This document shows, piece after piece, positions 22,004-34,145 of a DNA stretch of 64,000 nucleotides. The notes beneath the pieces are model-generated. The model was not told the DNA's origin and did not search any database. It saw only the letters and a program-made list of their open reading frames with translations. The stretch lies in assembly GCF_037126465.1 (NCBI RefSeq), contig NC_088201.1:224942016-225006015 (forward strand), given 5' to 3'. How positions within the stretch are numbered: the first letter of the stretch is position 1; each line of letters opens with the position of its first letter. Both the position numbers and the translations under genes were made by a program. This DNA is from Ornithodoros turicata. Lineage: Eukaryota; Arthropoda; Arachnida; Ixodida; Argasidae.

Positions 22004-24815
22004 TGATGATGTGTTCTGGAAATGTGCGCTCTCATGACGTTCAAAATTTTTTGATAAATACTTCCTCATTGAATAATCCTGACTTAGTTGAGAGTCGACA
22101 GCTGGCTTGTGCAGTTTCTGTACTCGCCTCGCCTCACTTTGTCCGCGACTGCTGCAGTAAAGCTCATACGTACTCTTGGATACACATATGTATTTTCAGT
22201 GGACAAGGGACGACCTTATAAACTGCCGAATGAAACTGCTGCATAGTCTTAGTGAAAAGTTAACAAGAACCTCTCTGTTACAAGGGATATTCTGCCTCTA
22301 CAGGACATATAATATAATAAACTTACCTACGCACTCCTGGTAATGCCGAAAGAGCTGTCCAGCGCTGGTATGACGACGTGTAACTCACATTCCCTAGTAC
22401 ATACAAGTTATATATAATCTCAATTATGACGTAACTAACAAAAGCGTACAAGGTGGTCAATGAAGCTGATGTACTGGCTTTGTCCGGAAGGAGGCGGAGT
22501 CTCTGTGACGACGTTCATGTTAATGCTAAGACATGACCTTTAGCTTTCCCGTAGTTTCCACTGTAATGCACCGCAAGGTAGGAACAAGAGTTGTGCTTAA
22601 ACTAGCAGGTGAAGCACCTGCATTATAAGCTAAAGAAATAGCTCTTAAAAGAATTCCAGAACTCTCCTGCTGACCTTCAGGTAAGAGATCATTAGAGAAA
22701 TGTCACAATACTTCTTTCCGAAGCAGTGGCGCAGGGACTTCCGTTAGAAACAATGCTGTACAGCTGGTGGAATTTAATTAAAACAAAATGTAAGATTCAA
22801 ATGATGGATTCACGATCTCGGGTAGTGAACAATGAAACCAGGAGCAAGCGGCCGTTTTCATTCATCATTTACATGCGAACTAACCGATCTGGCGTGTCAA
22901 AATATATCGGATACGAAACATCAAAACGGACACTGCAGTGCCTCCAGTGGTAATGATCGCCGGCCGCAAAAGAGGCTGCTCCGTGCGCAACCGGTGGGAG
23001 AGGTCACGTCATCTCAGCGTCACGTCACTTCGCTAAATATAGCACGGATAATGTTTTAATTGATTATTGATTGATTGATTAAGAGCTATAGCTGGGAGGG
23101 CGACCTATAGGGGGGCGACACCGTCACCTTTCTAATAGCTTTCTAGTGTAGATAACACGCCGGCCGATGATCGGAGTTGATGGTTCTTTTCCGTAATTCT
23201 AATCCATATTCACCGGACGATGACTTGTGCCGCGATGCTCCGTTCCCCGATGCTCCACTTACTGCACTGAACGCGGCATAAACGTACAAAAATAGACGAT
23301 GCGGGGAAGCTGTCCACACTGTGGTAGTTCGTCGTTTCTCCTCGACGCCGTTCGACCTCGAAGCGTTTCCGCAGCACCGCCTGTTTTCACGAAGATTTGA
23401 TCCGGTTTTTCTTTTTCTTTTTTAGAGTTTGTTTCAGGTTCAGAGCGGAAACAATTAAGTCTCGACCCGGTTCATGGTTTAAGGCGGGCTGACGCGATGT
23501 AGTTACGTTCGCTCCCATCAAGCGATTGTTGCAGAAGCAGAAGACTTTTTCTTTTCTTTTTTTTTTTTTTTTTGTAGGAGAAAGTGATGTAATCGGCGCC
23601 CGCGCGACTTCTGCCCGTCGCGGCGGCCTTCACGAAATTTATCTCTTCTGCTTCTCTCGTTGCCTCTCCTGCCGTAGGTCTGCAAAGCCGGGCGCATGGT
23701 GATGCACGGTTGAAAGCGCAGTACATACAAGCGCCGGTTCGTAGGAGTGACACTGTTCCTTTTTTTTGTGTGTGTGTGTGTGTATACTATCGAAAAAATG
23801 TCAAATGGGTCCTTGCAAAAATATCACGTTCGAGGAAACAGTAGTCCTGCAGAAACAACGGGAAGTTGACTCGTGGAGGCAGTTCGTTACATGTTCAGTT
23901 GTCATAAAAAAAAACTATCGACACTACAATCAATGGTCCACTATCCTAAGACCTTCGATGTAGTACCACCGATGGTGGAAGATCGCATAACTATATACGG
24001 TTAGTCTCCGACGGTACCTATCACAAGCGTAATAGCTATTCATAAAGGCAATCCGAGGAAACACTACAAAGAGCAACTGTCATTAAGTTATAAACCAAAA
24101 TAATTGTAAATATACGATAGAACAATCAGATTTCTGGAACAAATAATAAAAAGTGATACAGAAGTGTACCAACTCTCGTAGAAACAGAGTATCCGTTCAG
24201 GACCCGAACTGTTAGTCAGCCTTGTGTTCGTTTCTTCTTTGAACTGTTTTACTACCGATGGCTGACGCGAGAGTAGAAAAACGGAGGCAGGTACAACATT
24301 GACGATAGTGAAAACCAATCGTAGGAAAAAAATAAAACAAAAATTAGACTTTGCTATCCATGATCTACCGTAAAACTAGCTATTGTTTGCTGAACTATCG
24401 ATATATCGACAATTCATTTAGAATAGTTTCGCCTCATTACAATAACAGCGCCTCGATATCGCGACATCTGTGTTCGGAGATATAAAAAGCACTGACTCAC
24501 TGCGGGTCTTACCGCTGAGTTTGTTTGGGGATCTGCCCGTCGCATAAGTTTTTCTCTAATGAATGGGAGACTCCCAGCGAAAAAGTAGCACCATGTGATA
24601 TCACGAAAGAAGGCACGTATTGAACTCACCCACCGCAAAAAAAAAAAAAAAAAAAACAACAAATAAAAAAAAACCGCTAATTATAGGACTGGTCCACAAA
24701 TTGCCATTTTGCGTGAAGGTCAAGATTTTGTAATGACACAAGTGACATAAAGCAAATGAGCGTAGTGTAGCTGAGTTGCCACTGGTAATGTTGCAGTGCG
24801 TTGCACGTTATTACG
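22004..24815. other. Intergenic, no gene recognised
   Basis: Contains a decayed hairpin-family end near 22340-22390, a poly-T tract near 23557-23575, a (GT)n tract at 23767-23783 and a poly-A tract at 24640-24656. Short open frames show no domain. Confidence 0.4.
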
Positions 24816-25023
24816 TTAAGGTTGGTCCTCACTGTTGCGTCGCGCACCGATACGTGCAACATACCCGTGCGTTCCACGACGTAGCAGACGCAAGGTCATC
24901 CGTCGGCATGTCCACACTAGCACGTATGCACGTGCGTCCGTCGGCCGAATTAACAACAACCAACGCCACCACATTGCTTCTGCGCATGCTCAGCGAGCGT
25001 TTCGCATTCTGTTGCTCCACGAT

Positions 25024-26868
25024 ATGGCAGATATGGAAGGCCAAACGCTCAGTGATGCTTTCGCTGGTTTTCTTGAGAGCTATATTGAGACATCCGACAA
25101 CATAAATTGGGCCGCTGTTGCGCAGTACACCTCCGCTGCCTTGCTCCTACAGCAGAAGTTAAAACAAACCAGAACATGGGTGGGGAGCATTCTGCGCAAA
25201 AGAAAGCCGTACGGTGAATACCACCATCTCGTGAAAGACATGCGCGATAGTAATAAGGACTTCTTCGAATACTTGAGGATGTCAGAAGAAAGGTATGTCA
25301 TTCTCAATCTCTTGGTTCCACAGTGAGCTGAAGTAGTCTCTACACCCGTAATGTTATGCTCCTTACTGCAAACGCACGTTTGGAATTTCACAGGTTTGAC
25401 ACCATCTGTTCCCTGGCGGACCCACTAATTCGGCGCCAGAACACGCAGTTCCGCGAGTCCATCTCCCCAGAGGAACGACTATCTTTCACACTACGGTAAT
25501 AACGTCAGACACTCTTCCACGTACCTCCAATCACCAGTCTGCAAAGCCCATGGCTATAGCATTCTCCTCACCTCTGTTTGAATCTCCAGCGACTGCCATC
25601 AAATCTTAACCGAAATGGCAGTCCGATTCCGCCACTAAATTCGGGTAGACCGTTTCAAAAAAGAAAAAGTGTTGATATGGCTACCATTGCTTCAGCCTTT
25701 TCCTAAATATGCCTTCCAAACGTTCTTGTTGCAGCTACCTGGCTCATGGATCTTCAATGAGGATAATCGCAAAGAATTACCGAATTAGCACAACAGCAGC
25801 AAGTTCCATTGTGAGGGACACACACAGGTAAGGCCTTGAGGAAGGTATTGATGCCAATTTACATGCCGGTACGTGCATCCTTATTAGAGTAAATTTTAGC
25901 AGATAGCAGGTTTCGTGGTAGTTCCATGTGTATCATACTTGCTACAGAGAGTGGTCAAACATTGCTCTGTTGTGTACTGCAGGAACCAACAGCACGAACA
26001 TGGACGGCGATTGCTGAAGATTTTTACAGTTGTGGGATTTCCCTAACTGCATCGGAGCCATAGACGGCAAGCACATTTCAATACAGGCTCCCCCAAATGA
26101 GGGTTCTGCATTTTTCAACTACAAGGGCAGCCACAGTGTCATTTTGCTAGCTTTGTGCGATGCAAAGTACAGGTTTATAATGGTAGACGTTGGGGAGTGT
26201 GGGTCCTGGAGTGACGGTGGGTTATTTCGTTTTTATTTATTATTTGGGTTATTTCGACGATAGTCTGCGAAATGGGAAAGAAGCTGAAGTCAGGTGGCTT
26301 CTCAATTCCTTCTTACAAAGAGCTCCCAGAGTCGGATGTCAAAATGCCACTTGTTGTTGTGGGGGACGCTGCATTTCCGCTCATGACAAATTTGATGAGG
26401 CCATACCCCGGCACTAACCTGCCTCTTCAGAAAAAGGTATTTAACTACCGCTTGTCAAGGGCACGTCGCATTGCGGAGAACACTTTTGGAATATTGGTCT
26501 CCAGGTGGAGGATCTTGAGACAACCAATTCAAGCATCGCTGGAGACGATTAATGATATTGTCTGGGCCACTGTGTGCCTGCATAATTTCTTAAGGGCACG
26601 TGACATAGAAGAGAGGGCTAGCCCATATTGCCCACGAGGATATGTTGATTATGAAGAGGGGGATGGAACAGTGCACGATGGACTATGGCGAAAAGATGGT
26701 AGCCTTGCTAGTGTACGACGTCACGGCAGTAACATGTATGCTGGGAACGCCAAAGAAGTTCGAAACACATTTGCAAACTTTTTTTGTTCAAAGACTGGTG
26801 AAGTTGAATGGCAGTACAGGATAGTTCTCCGTGGTTCGTCACCCGAGAGTGTTGCAGCAACACTTTGA
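25024..26868 (+). pseudogene. Harbinger DDE transposase (spliced, probably damaged)
   Basis: Nuclease of the HARBI1 type. Exons: about 25024-25291 (MADMEGQTLSDAFAGFLESY start, donor GTATGT), about 25394-25496 (FDTICSLADPLIRR..., acceptor TTTCACAG), about 25735-25828 (YLAHGSSMRIIAKNYRI), then from about 25982. Catalytic residues: Asp in CIGAIDGKH, Asp in VVVGDAAFPL, Glu in RIAENTFGIL. The frame shifts near 26030, and a duplicated GGGTTATTTCG with an AT-rich insert (26218-26258) disrupts the core, so I call it a pseudogene. An unrecognised intron at 26030 is possible. Confidence 0.8.
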
Positions 26869-27344
26869 GTACTAGTTATGTTAATGTTAGCCAGAAGTCT
26901 AAGCGTTTCTTCCACTGAGGTTGCTTTTGTGGAGACAGACTTGCCCGGTTTGTCCTGTCCTGTTTTTGTCAAGTACTTATAAACTGAGTATCTGTGTCTA
27001 ACTTAAACTGTGTCTAACCTTGTTCCCATGATGTTGCATATTGTATCTCAAACCAGTATTTATTGATTGCATTCATTGTCATCAAACTCAAGGCCGAAAA
27101 GGACCTCTTGTATTCGCGAGATTCTTTTTTTCTTCGTTCGACAGTGCTTTCATGTTGCCCCTGTGGTTCAATAAAAACTTTGTGTCATCATCTGCATTAA
27201 CATGGCTATAGTAGCGCTGCATCGTTCGTGTACAGTCTACAGGGGGTCGTCTTTAGCTGTACCATGTATTACGAAAGAGTGTTGGATTAGGACACGATAT
27301 ATCACTCATCACCAGAAAGTAAATTCTAAGTTTATTGTTCCTGC

Positions 27345-29097
27345 TCACTATCTTCCCCAAATTCCAAGTCGAAGAGTATCTTCTGAATTTGTAGTTGTGC
27401 GAGCCTTTTTTTTGTTCGTTAGGGCCTTAAACCTGTCTCTCAAACTCAGTAAAAACATTGCATCGCAGTCATCTGCATCGATCTGTAGGCGTGTGCTGCG
27501 ACCGCTTGCCATCTCTTTAGTTGCTGCGGCCAGTGCCTGTGTCAAGTAACTTGTGTCTGACACTGTTTTCCGTTTTGTTGGCCTGTGTGGTCGAATGCTG
27601 GGAGAGTCATTCCTTTCCTCTTGATTTCTCAATCCTCGGAACGTGTCGGACACCTCAAAGGTTTGGCCTGAGCTCCTCTAGGAGAAGGACAGCGATATTG
27701 TATTGTATAGGTATTCTGTATCACATAGCAAATTATGTGTGAGAGATCTCACCTCGCTGGTGTTCTCTTCGTTGCTTGTTTCATCAGGTGAAGCAGATGG
27801 CTCCTCAATAATCATTGAGAGGAGAATGCCTGCATAACAAAGCATTGTACAAAATTATGTTGTGGTACATGGGAACAGCAAATACATACAGCAAATGATT
27901 GAGAAGAGTAATATGAAAATGCATTACTTAGTTATCTACTTTTTAGTTCTGCACTTTTACGCTTGCATTTTTCCGAAATACCAGCTAATGGGAAAAACCA
28001 ACATTCTGCGCACAAGCATGCTCATACAAGCAGGACAACTACCAAATGTACACTTAATAGTTTTGTGCAATTGTATAATTTTATGTGTTGCTTGTAATGT
28101 AAATATATGATTACTGTAGTCATCTAACCTCATCTATCGTTTACTGCATTCTTACTTTCACCTAACACTGTGTGGTGTAGATACCTTCTGGAGTGGCTCC
28201 ACTGTGATGCTCCGAAGTGTTCCCGTCGTCCAAAGGGTTCTGTTCTATTAGCCTGGTTATGCACAGAACATGATTACTTTTTTTTTAATGCTTGCTATAT
28301 AAAAAGGTTTGTATTCACAACTTCAAGGAGACCATGTTTCAACTGTCGAGCACTTTCATTAAAATGTCCTATATAAAGAAAATATTACTACGTTATCCTA
28401 AGAAAGTACACTTTCCTACAAATGCCATCTATAAGGTGGTAGCTGTGTAGTCTACACTTTGTCATTGTAATTCCGTAGGGAAGAAGTTTGTGACAGAAAT
28501 TCCGCATAACTTTGTGCTCAATGTGAATGGTTCATGCTGTGCAAGTAACATAGTTGAAATTAAACAATCATTCGCGTAAGTGGGACGTAGTTACATAAGC
28601 TGACTGTAATTAGTTTCAGGAGGAATATTGCTGCAGTAATACTTACTGTTTGCTCTTTAAATGGGTCTTGAGGAACCCCAAGTATTTGTACAGGGCCCAT
28701 CTTGAAGTGACAACTTCATCACCGCCGGCACCACTTCTTGGTCCATCGTCTTTTAGATGCCGGTTTTCTCGAGCATATCTATCACGGATGGTCCTCCACT
28801 GCTTTTTGCACTCTTCCGCTGCGATCAATTACACAGAACGAGGTTAAATGTTTGTGAAACATACGTCTCTCGAGATAACAACAAAATTAACTTACCGTGA
28901 AGCGCCAGGGTTCGAGCAATAGCTTGCCATGCGTTTTCACGCTTTATAGAGTCCTTGTATTCGGGTCTGCTTTTATCGTAAAGCCACGGATACCTTTCAA
29001 TTTCCACGCAGAGCATTTCTTGCGTTATTATGCTGGAAGAACTGAACGAATTTGCCGACATAACTGCCATGGTCGACGCGGGCGCAGGAACCGCCAT
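27345..29097 (-). CDS. Harbinger MADF/BESS accessory protein
   Basis: Myb/SANT-like DNA-binding partner that Harbinger elements encode besides the transposase; in studied elements it helps nuclear import and binding of transposon ends. Exon 1 29097-28896 (IERYPWLYDKSRPEYKD, donor GTAAGT, phase 1) joins in frame to exon 2 28818-28647 (AEECKKQWRTIRDRYARENR): a MADF domain of about 90 residues. A middle exon near 27835-27749 (EEPSASPDETSNEENTSE) and a last exon 27669-27345 with the BESS-like DCDAMFLLSLRDRFKAL follow. The exon 2-3 junction phase is unresolved. No stop is seen within the exons. Confidence 0.75.
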
Positions 29098-29332
29098 TGC
29101 TGCTCAGCAAGCCACAAGCAACTGCGCATGCCCAAGATTCAGACCGTCGGTCGTGCGCATGCGCCAGTGTTCCGTCGAACGCTTCGCCATCCAGAAAAGT
29201 TGGACCGTGGCGAACTTGGTTCCATGCGTGCGTGGTAGTTCTCCGTCGGCTCGTTGCCATGGTAGCTGACGGATACATGCCAACGCAACGCATGCCGATG
29301 CGTTAAAACGCATCAGTGAGGACCAACCTTTA

Positions 29333-32300
29333 CTTGCGAGTATGAACAGCATTCACACCATTCACACCATGCAAAGCTCTGAAGTCCTGGAATACAAAAC
29401 TGACCCCTCATTAGTCTCATGTTTGTCTTTCTCGATTCAGCAACAACGTGTAACTAATAATACTGTCTGAGATCAAAACAAACCAAGAAACAACAGCAAA
29501 TTTTCAGGCATCTATAGCACAGCACAAAGTTCATCGTATGTGCTTCCTCCATTCCTCAGCGTTCCTCGACGTTTCTTTCCACAGCAAGATCGTCCCTGCA
29601 GACATCTTTATTCACCTCTGTTCACTTGGGCGCTCAGCTTTCGCGATGAGAACTGTGCCCACTATGTGCGATGCACCTCTTCCTGCACCAACTCCTCCAT
29701 TTCTCGAACAGTTCTAATAGTGGAGCTCTGAATATGACGCACTTCTTCTGTTCTGATGAAGGAGAGTGCACAAAACTACAAATTAGAAGAGTATTTAGTA
29801 TCTGCGAACCTGTATCAGCAGGCTATGTACTATTCAAAACTGTCGTCTTCAGATTCCCGGAATGGCTCATCAGCTGGTTCCACAAGTGGTGACGATTATG
29901 TCATATCATACACCTGCGAAAGAATGCAGAAGTTAAAATTTTAGACAAAACAAGCGCTTGTCACGCCAGTGGGCATGAGGGTGTGCGGACAATAGGTGTT
30001 GAAATCATCGCTGAAGAAAGGTTGAGAGGTGTCGACGGTAAATTATCCGTCTGAATCATTTTACTTCCGATTTCGACCTTTCTTGTCAGTCACGATTGTT
30101 AAGTTGTAGAAGTCGAGTGGCCGAAGTTCAGGGGCTCCGGCAGAGCACTCGAAGAACTCGTTTACTCAACCCTTGCATACAGAACGCTGCCCGAAGAAGG
30201 AATGAACACACGCGCATTACGCCCATACCCACTGATCTCTATGTATAAAGGCTGGATCGCGCATGGGAGAGGGGCTCATGGGGGAGAGGCGTGCCTTCGG
30301 GCCGCCATGTTGGGAGGCCCTAAAGTGCTGTGTGTGCCCATAGAAAACAATGGGAGGCAACAGAGATTGTGAGTATTTATTGCGCTGCTAGCATTGATCG
30401 TTGTTTGTCATCACACAATTTTGTAAGGTGCCAGTATACTGATGTATCCTAACAGTGTTTCACAGGTGTCCCGCCGTTCGATTCTCAATTACGTTATGTT
30501 TTGCATTCCGAAACTAGACCGTCACCGCAGTGCAGCGCTGGGGATTGTACTACAACTCGTTTCCCAGCCAATATTTCAATAAGAAACGACTTGAGGTTAA
30601 CAACAACCATGTATATAATATCCCGTACTGCGTTCTGAACAAAAATTGTTCCATAAAGAACGGTCCGGGAAAAGATATACTCGCATGGCAGAGAGATCGT
30701 TCTGTAGAATCACAGCCGTTGTTTTAGCCGTGTATGCGTTTAGTATGATTTATATCAAGCATCGCCTTAGAAAGAGCCTTTTAGTAAACGACAGCGGTGC
30801 TTTGCCTCGCAAATATGGACACACCGAAGCAGCGCAAATATAATTACTTCACGCAATTAGATCACACTCGTTAGGACAGTTAATCAGGTAGTGATGTAAG
30901 CTTAATCAATTAAGTTACTTAGAAAGTGGTAACACCTCCTTGAGACACAGGACTTATCTCTTTTTGAACTAAGTACAGCCGTTCTATGTTTGTTTGCTTC
31001 TTCCTTTATTTGTTCTGATTATTTGCAGGCGCGGTTGTGCCAAACTGAATGTCCTTTCCCAGCACTCACATGCTTTTGTTGAATACAACTGCAGCGTGAG
31101 AAAAGCTGCTTGGGGACGGGGTCCTGCTATCCAGTGCTGACTTTGTCATGCTTGTTATGTGGAGTATGTTCCAAACAATGCAGCTCCACATATGGTGGTC
31201 AAGTTGCAACAGGACTATTTGGAGCTTGAAACAGTTGTGATTTTGTCATTTTGGCCCTCGTGTACCCAGTCTGTGAAACGCAAAGAAAAAAGTCTAACAC
31301 GATATGCTTTTGTAATGAAGATCACTGATGATGAGTAAAGAGAATAAACGAGTTCAAGTTTATTCAATATTTTATATCATTCATTATATTATTCAACATT
31401 TTATGTCAAGTTTATACAACATCAAGTTTATTCAAGTTCAAGATTTATTTCTTGCACTTATGCGTTTCAGGATACAATGAACGTGCAGGCAGGTCGCAAA
31501 AGACTACATTTATTGTTTTGTGACCTTGCTACAATGGCAATATATATTTTAGGAATGACAATGGTCAGGTACCCTCTCTAAATTTGTAGCACTCAATTTT
31601 AGGTTCGAATGAGCAATTAATAGCAACTTCCCTCCTGATATTTTCTCATATATGCTAAATTTTAAATTTAATGTGATCGAATATGTGATATTATAATAAT
31701 ATATAAGAATATAATATGTGATAAATGAATGTGATCAACAGTAGATGTAAACAACATGAGTAGCCAGAGAAGTGCATTCACAATAAATAATTTTCTTCTT
31801 ATAGCATATATGTGCATGCCTATTAACTGAAACAATTATCACAGTTCCCTGACAAGTTTTAATTTCTGAGAGTGTACTGTAGAGGCTGCTTAGATCTACA
31901 ACAGTTCATACAAGGTATTATATACTGTGAATGCCTTTAAAAATCCCATGTGACACATATGCCTGTACTTTCTGGAGGTGCTGTGGTAGTCAAAGTTTGT
32001 GGGCATTACGCAGGTTCTGCATCCATTTCTTGAGCATGTCGAGGCAGCTGTGAAGTAACCTGCATTGATGATGATTATTCCAATTTTTATGGTGCATCGA
32101 CAACAAAGGAAATAATACATCAGAACATTGGTTTGGGTGCAACCAGTTAAAAATGAATATGTTGTTTAATAAATGCATTGGACAAATGTTAAAACATCAA
32201 TTTAAAACATGGTTTACAATCCCTGTATCTTCTAAAAATTAAAAAGATTAAAAACTATTCTAAAAAGAATATGGGGAACTCTTCTAAAAAGAATTATAAT

Positions 32301-33181
32301 CTCTAATTATTATATTGCTGGGTGAGGAGCCTATAAAGTGTAAGGTGTGTTTCTGATGTGAACATGTAAGAAAATATGTAAAACTGAGAGAGGCTAACCA
32401 CAGTGCGTGCACTGAGGTTGTTCCTTCCTGTAAAGTAGAAACCAGTGGATGAGGAACGTGATACTTACCTGTACACCCAGCCGTATCACACTGCACAGAT
32501 TATTCACTGGGTAGTCCTCATGACGAAACCTGTATTGAGAGACCACTTTTGCCTTAAAAACGGCTACAAATAGCACGACACGCTACAGATTATTACTATC
32601 GTAACAAGCTGACGATACAGCTCAGACACAAAGGCGTTATTCAAGTCGCGCCACACCACCGTTACGTAGGATTCTTTGTCACAAATCAAACCAAGGCACA
32701 AAACAATACCAATACATGAAAAAAGGTGACAATCTTGGTCTCATTATGACGTAATACCGAACTTGTGCGCAAAGGTAATTTAAAGAAATGAATGTGGCAC
32801 TTGCTTCCGCAGAGAACACCGTGTACCATGCTAGCAATGCATGCAAAAAAGCGCTCGAGTGCTTGCACATATATTGATGACAACACTACCTGTGTAGTGT
32901 AACATGTTCTTTCAAGCATATTATGCATTCAAACTGTATTTGCCGCCGGGTAAAATGCAAGTGTGCTCGATTGAACGTCGGAAGAGCGATCACGCAACCT
33001 GCATCCAGTGCTCGTTTTGGGCAAAAAAACACTTCATAATGGTCAACTAAATATACAGAATGGACGCCTATTTATTCCTTGATGAGGAGTGACTCACCTG
33101 TACAAATTTAGGCCCTGTAACCTTGCCAGTACGGTTGGTACGACCGTAATTGCAAGAAGTTGCCATGATTGCTGCGGCGAC
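29333..33181. other. Intergenic, AT-rich, no firm gene
   Basis: No domain recognised. A block at about 30222-30315 (ACTGATCTCTATGTATAAAG, GGCTGGATCGCG, GGCCGCCATGTTGG) resembles, in inverted orientation, the LTR at 33182-33325. Several short frames near donor/acceptor-like sites (30340-30730 +, 32464-32576 -) could be exons of an unrecognised unit, but nothing confirms this. About 31350-31450 is a TTCAAGTTTATTCAA-rich patch. Confidence 0.35.
33137..33171 (-). other. Candidate short exon downstream of the LTR
   Basis: ATG within a few bases after the LTR end; MATSCNYGRTNRTGKVTG continues to a GTGAGT donor near 33100. An LTR-driven spliced transcript is possible; no downstream partner exon is identified. 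Confidence 0.25.
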
Positions 33182-33325
33182 TGTTGTGGGTACAGTAAGA
33201 TGGCGGCCGGTTTCTTCACGCTCGCGCTCCCAATCCGCGATCCAGCCTTTTACAATCGAGATCAGTGCCCATACCACAACTTCATCATCGTCGGTTCTCA
33301 TGTCTCGTCGTCGTCGTTTACAACA
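33182..33325 (-). repeat. 3' LTR of Gypsy 3 (minus strand)
   Basis: Read on the minus strand it starts TGTTGTAAACG right after an 11-13 G polypurine tract (33331-33343) and ends CCCACAACA, so it has perfect TGTTG/CAACA termini over 144 bp. It contains a TATA-like GTAAAAGGCTGGATC promoter region. Confidence 0.6.
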
Positions 33326-33390
33326 TTTCTCCCCCCCCCCCCTACAAAAGAGACGCGTATAATGAACAACACAAATAGTTCGCAAATAGT

Positions 33391-33685
33391 TCACAACTGC
33401 CCATAGCGATCTAGTGGACGTCGAACTCTTGCACTGCGTCTTAACTGTTGTGGAGAAGGTGTTGCTCTTGCAGGTGACTGCGTTACCTGGGACGGAGTCT
33501 CCGTAACAGGATCCCACAACTATTCACACTATTTTGTTAGATGCGAGCCTCAAATGGTCTGCATGCACAAACCGTGTTTGGTCATGTACCTTCACTAGGA
33601 AAGTTACAGGTGATTTAAGTCTGATTATTTGTCCAGGCAACCAGTATGCATTTTCACCACGCACAGTTTTCACAAAGACTTTGTC
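33391..33685 (-). pseudogene. Gypsy 3 pol C-terminal tail
   Basis: Encodes VGDKVFVKTVRGENAYWLPG and LVKVHDQTRFVHADHLR, the SH3-like tail of Gypsy integrases, then after a frame change QQLRRSARVRRPLDRYGQL and a stop (33393-33391). Continues the integrase at 49475-50154. Confidence 0.75.
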
Positions 33686-33691
33686 ACCAAC

Positions 33692-33831
33692 AGTAGTATA
33701 TTATCAGCTCAACTGACCCACAACTCATACAGTGGCCTGGACGCCATTAATGAGCAATTAGAGCAGTTTGGGACCCCCCACAGTAATTAGGATCATTCAG
33801 GGAGTCATTACACTAATTGGGGAGCATCTAA
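33692..33831. repeat. Extra partial Polinton terminus
   Basis: 140 bp matching 34146 to about 34285 (CAGCTCAACTG, CACAGTAATTAGGATCATTC, CACTAATTGGGGA). Ends abruptly at CATCTAA, where Gypsy-derived sequence ATCCTGCGTC begins. Confidence 0.85.
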
Positions 33832-34145
33832 TCCTGCGTCAAATGGATCCGCGGAACGTTCTGTACAAACACTTAAAAATGCCTCCTTAAAGCAACTTTA
33901 GAGGATGAACAGAAGGGAGTTAGCCGCTCACTTAAACATCGGGTTGATAACTTTCTCTTTGCGTACCGAAGTACTCCGCACACATTCACCAATAAGACGC
34001 CGAGTGAATTATTTCTGGGGCGTAAGGTACGGACAAGGCTGGTGCAACTTCGGCCAAGTTTGGCATCTGTAATGACTGAGAAGCTCGAAAGGGTTAAGTT
34101 GTGCGCAGACAAAAAGCGCCGCCAGAGCATTTGTACACTGTTGGT
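33831..34145 (+). repeat. Inverted copy of the Polinton's right genomic flank (Gypsy integrase)
   Basis: Encodes on the plus strand the integrase segment SNGSAERSVQTLKNASLKQL and FAYRSTPHTFTNKTPSELFL, the same as 49784-49469 on the minus strand, including the GTTGGT target site (34140-34145). It is therefore a copy of the right-hand insertion junction placed inverted at the left end. Confidence 0.85.

Larger units (their letters stand above)
24819..29329. mobile_element. PIF/Harbinger DNA transposon, full length
   Basis: 4511 bp. Terminal inverted repeats AGGTTGGTCCTCACTG and complement, flanked by the family's 3 bp TTA target duplication (24816-24818 and 29330-29332). It encodes the two proteins typical of the superfamily in convergent orientation: DDE transposase (+) and a MADF/BESS (Myb/SANT-like) protein (-). 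Subterminal regions contain related CGATACGTGCAAC/ACGGATACATGCCAACG blocks. Confidence 0.93.

Noticed and set aside
33835..34130. Independent second Gypsy insertion at the Polinton's left end
   Set aside because: It matches the right flank base for base including the GTTGGT target site, so it is a copy of that junction, not a separate element.
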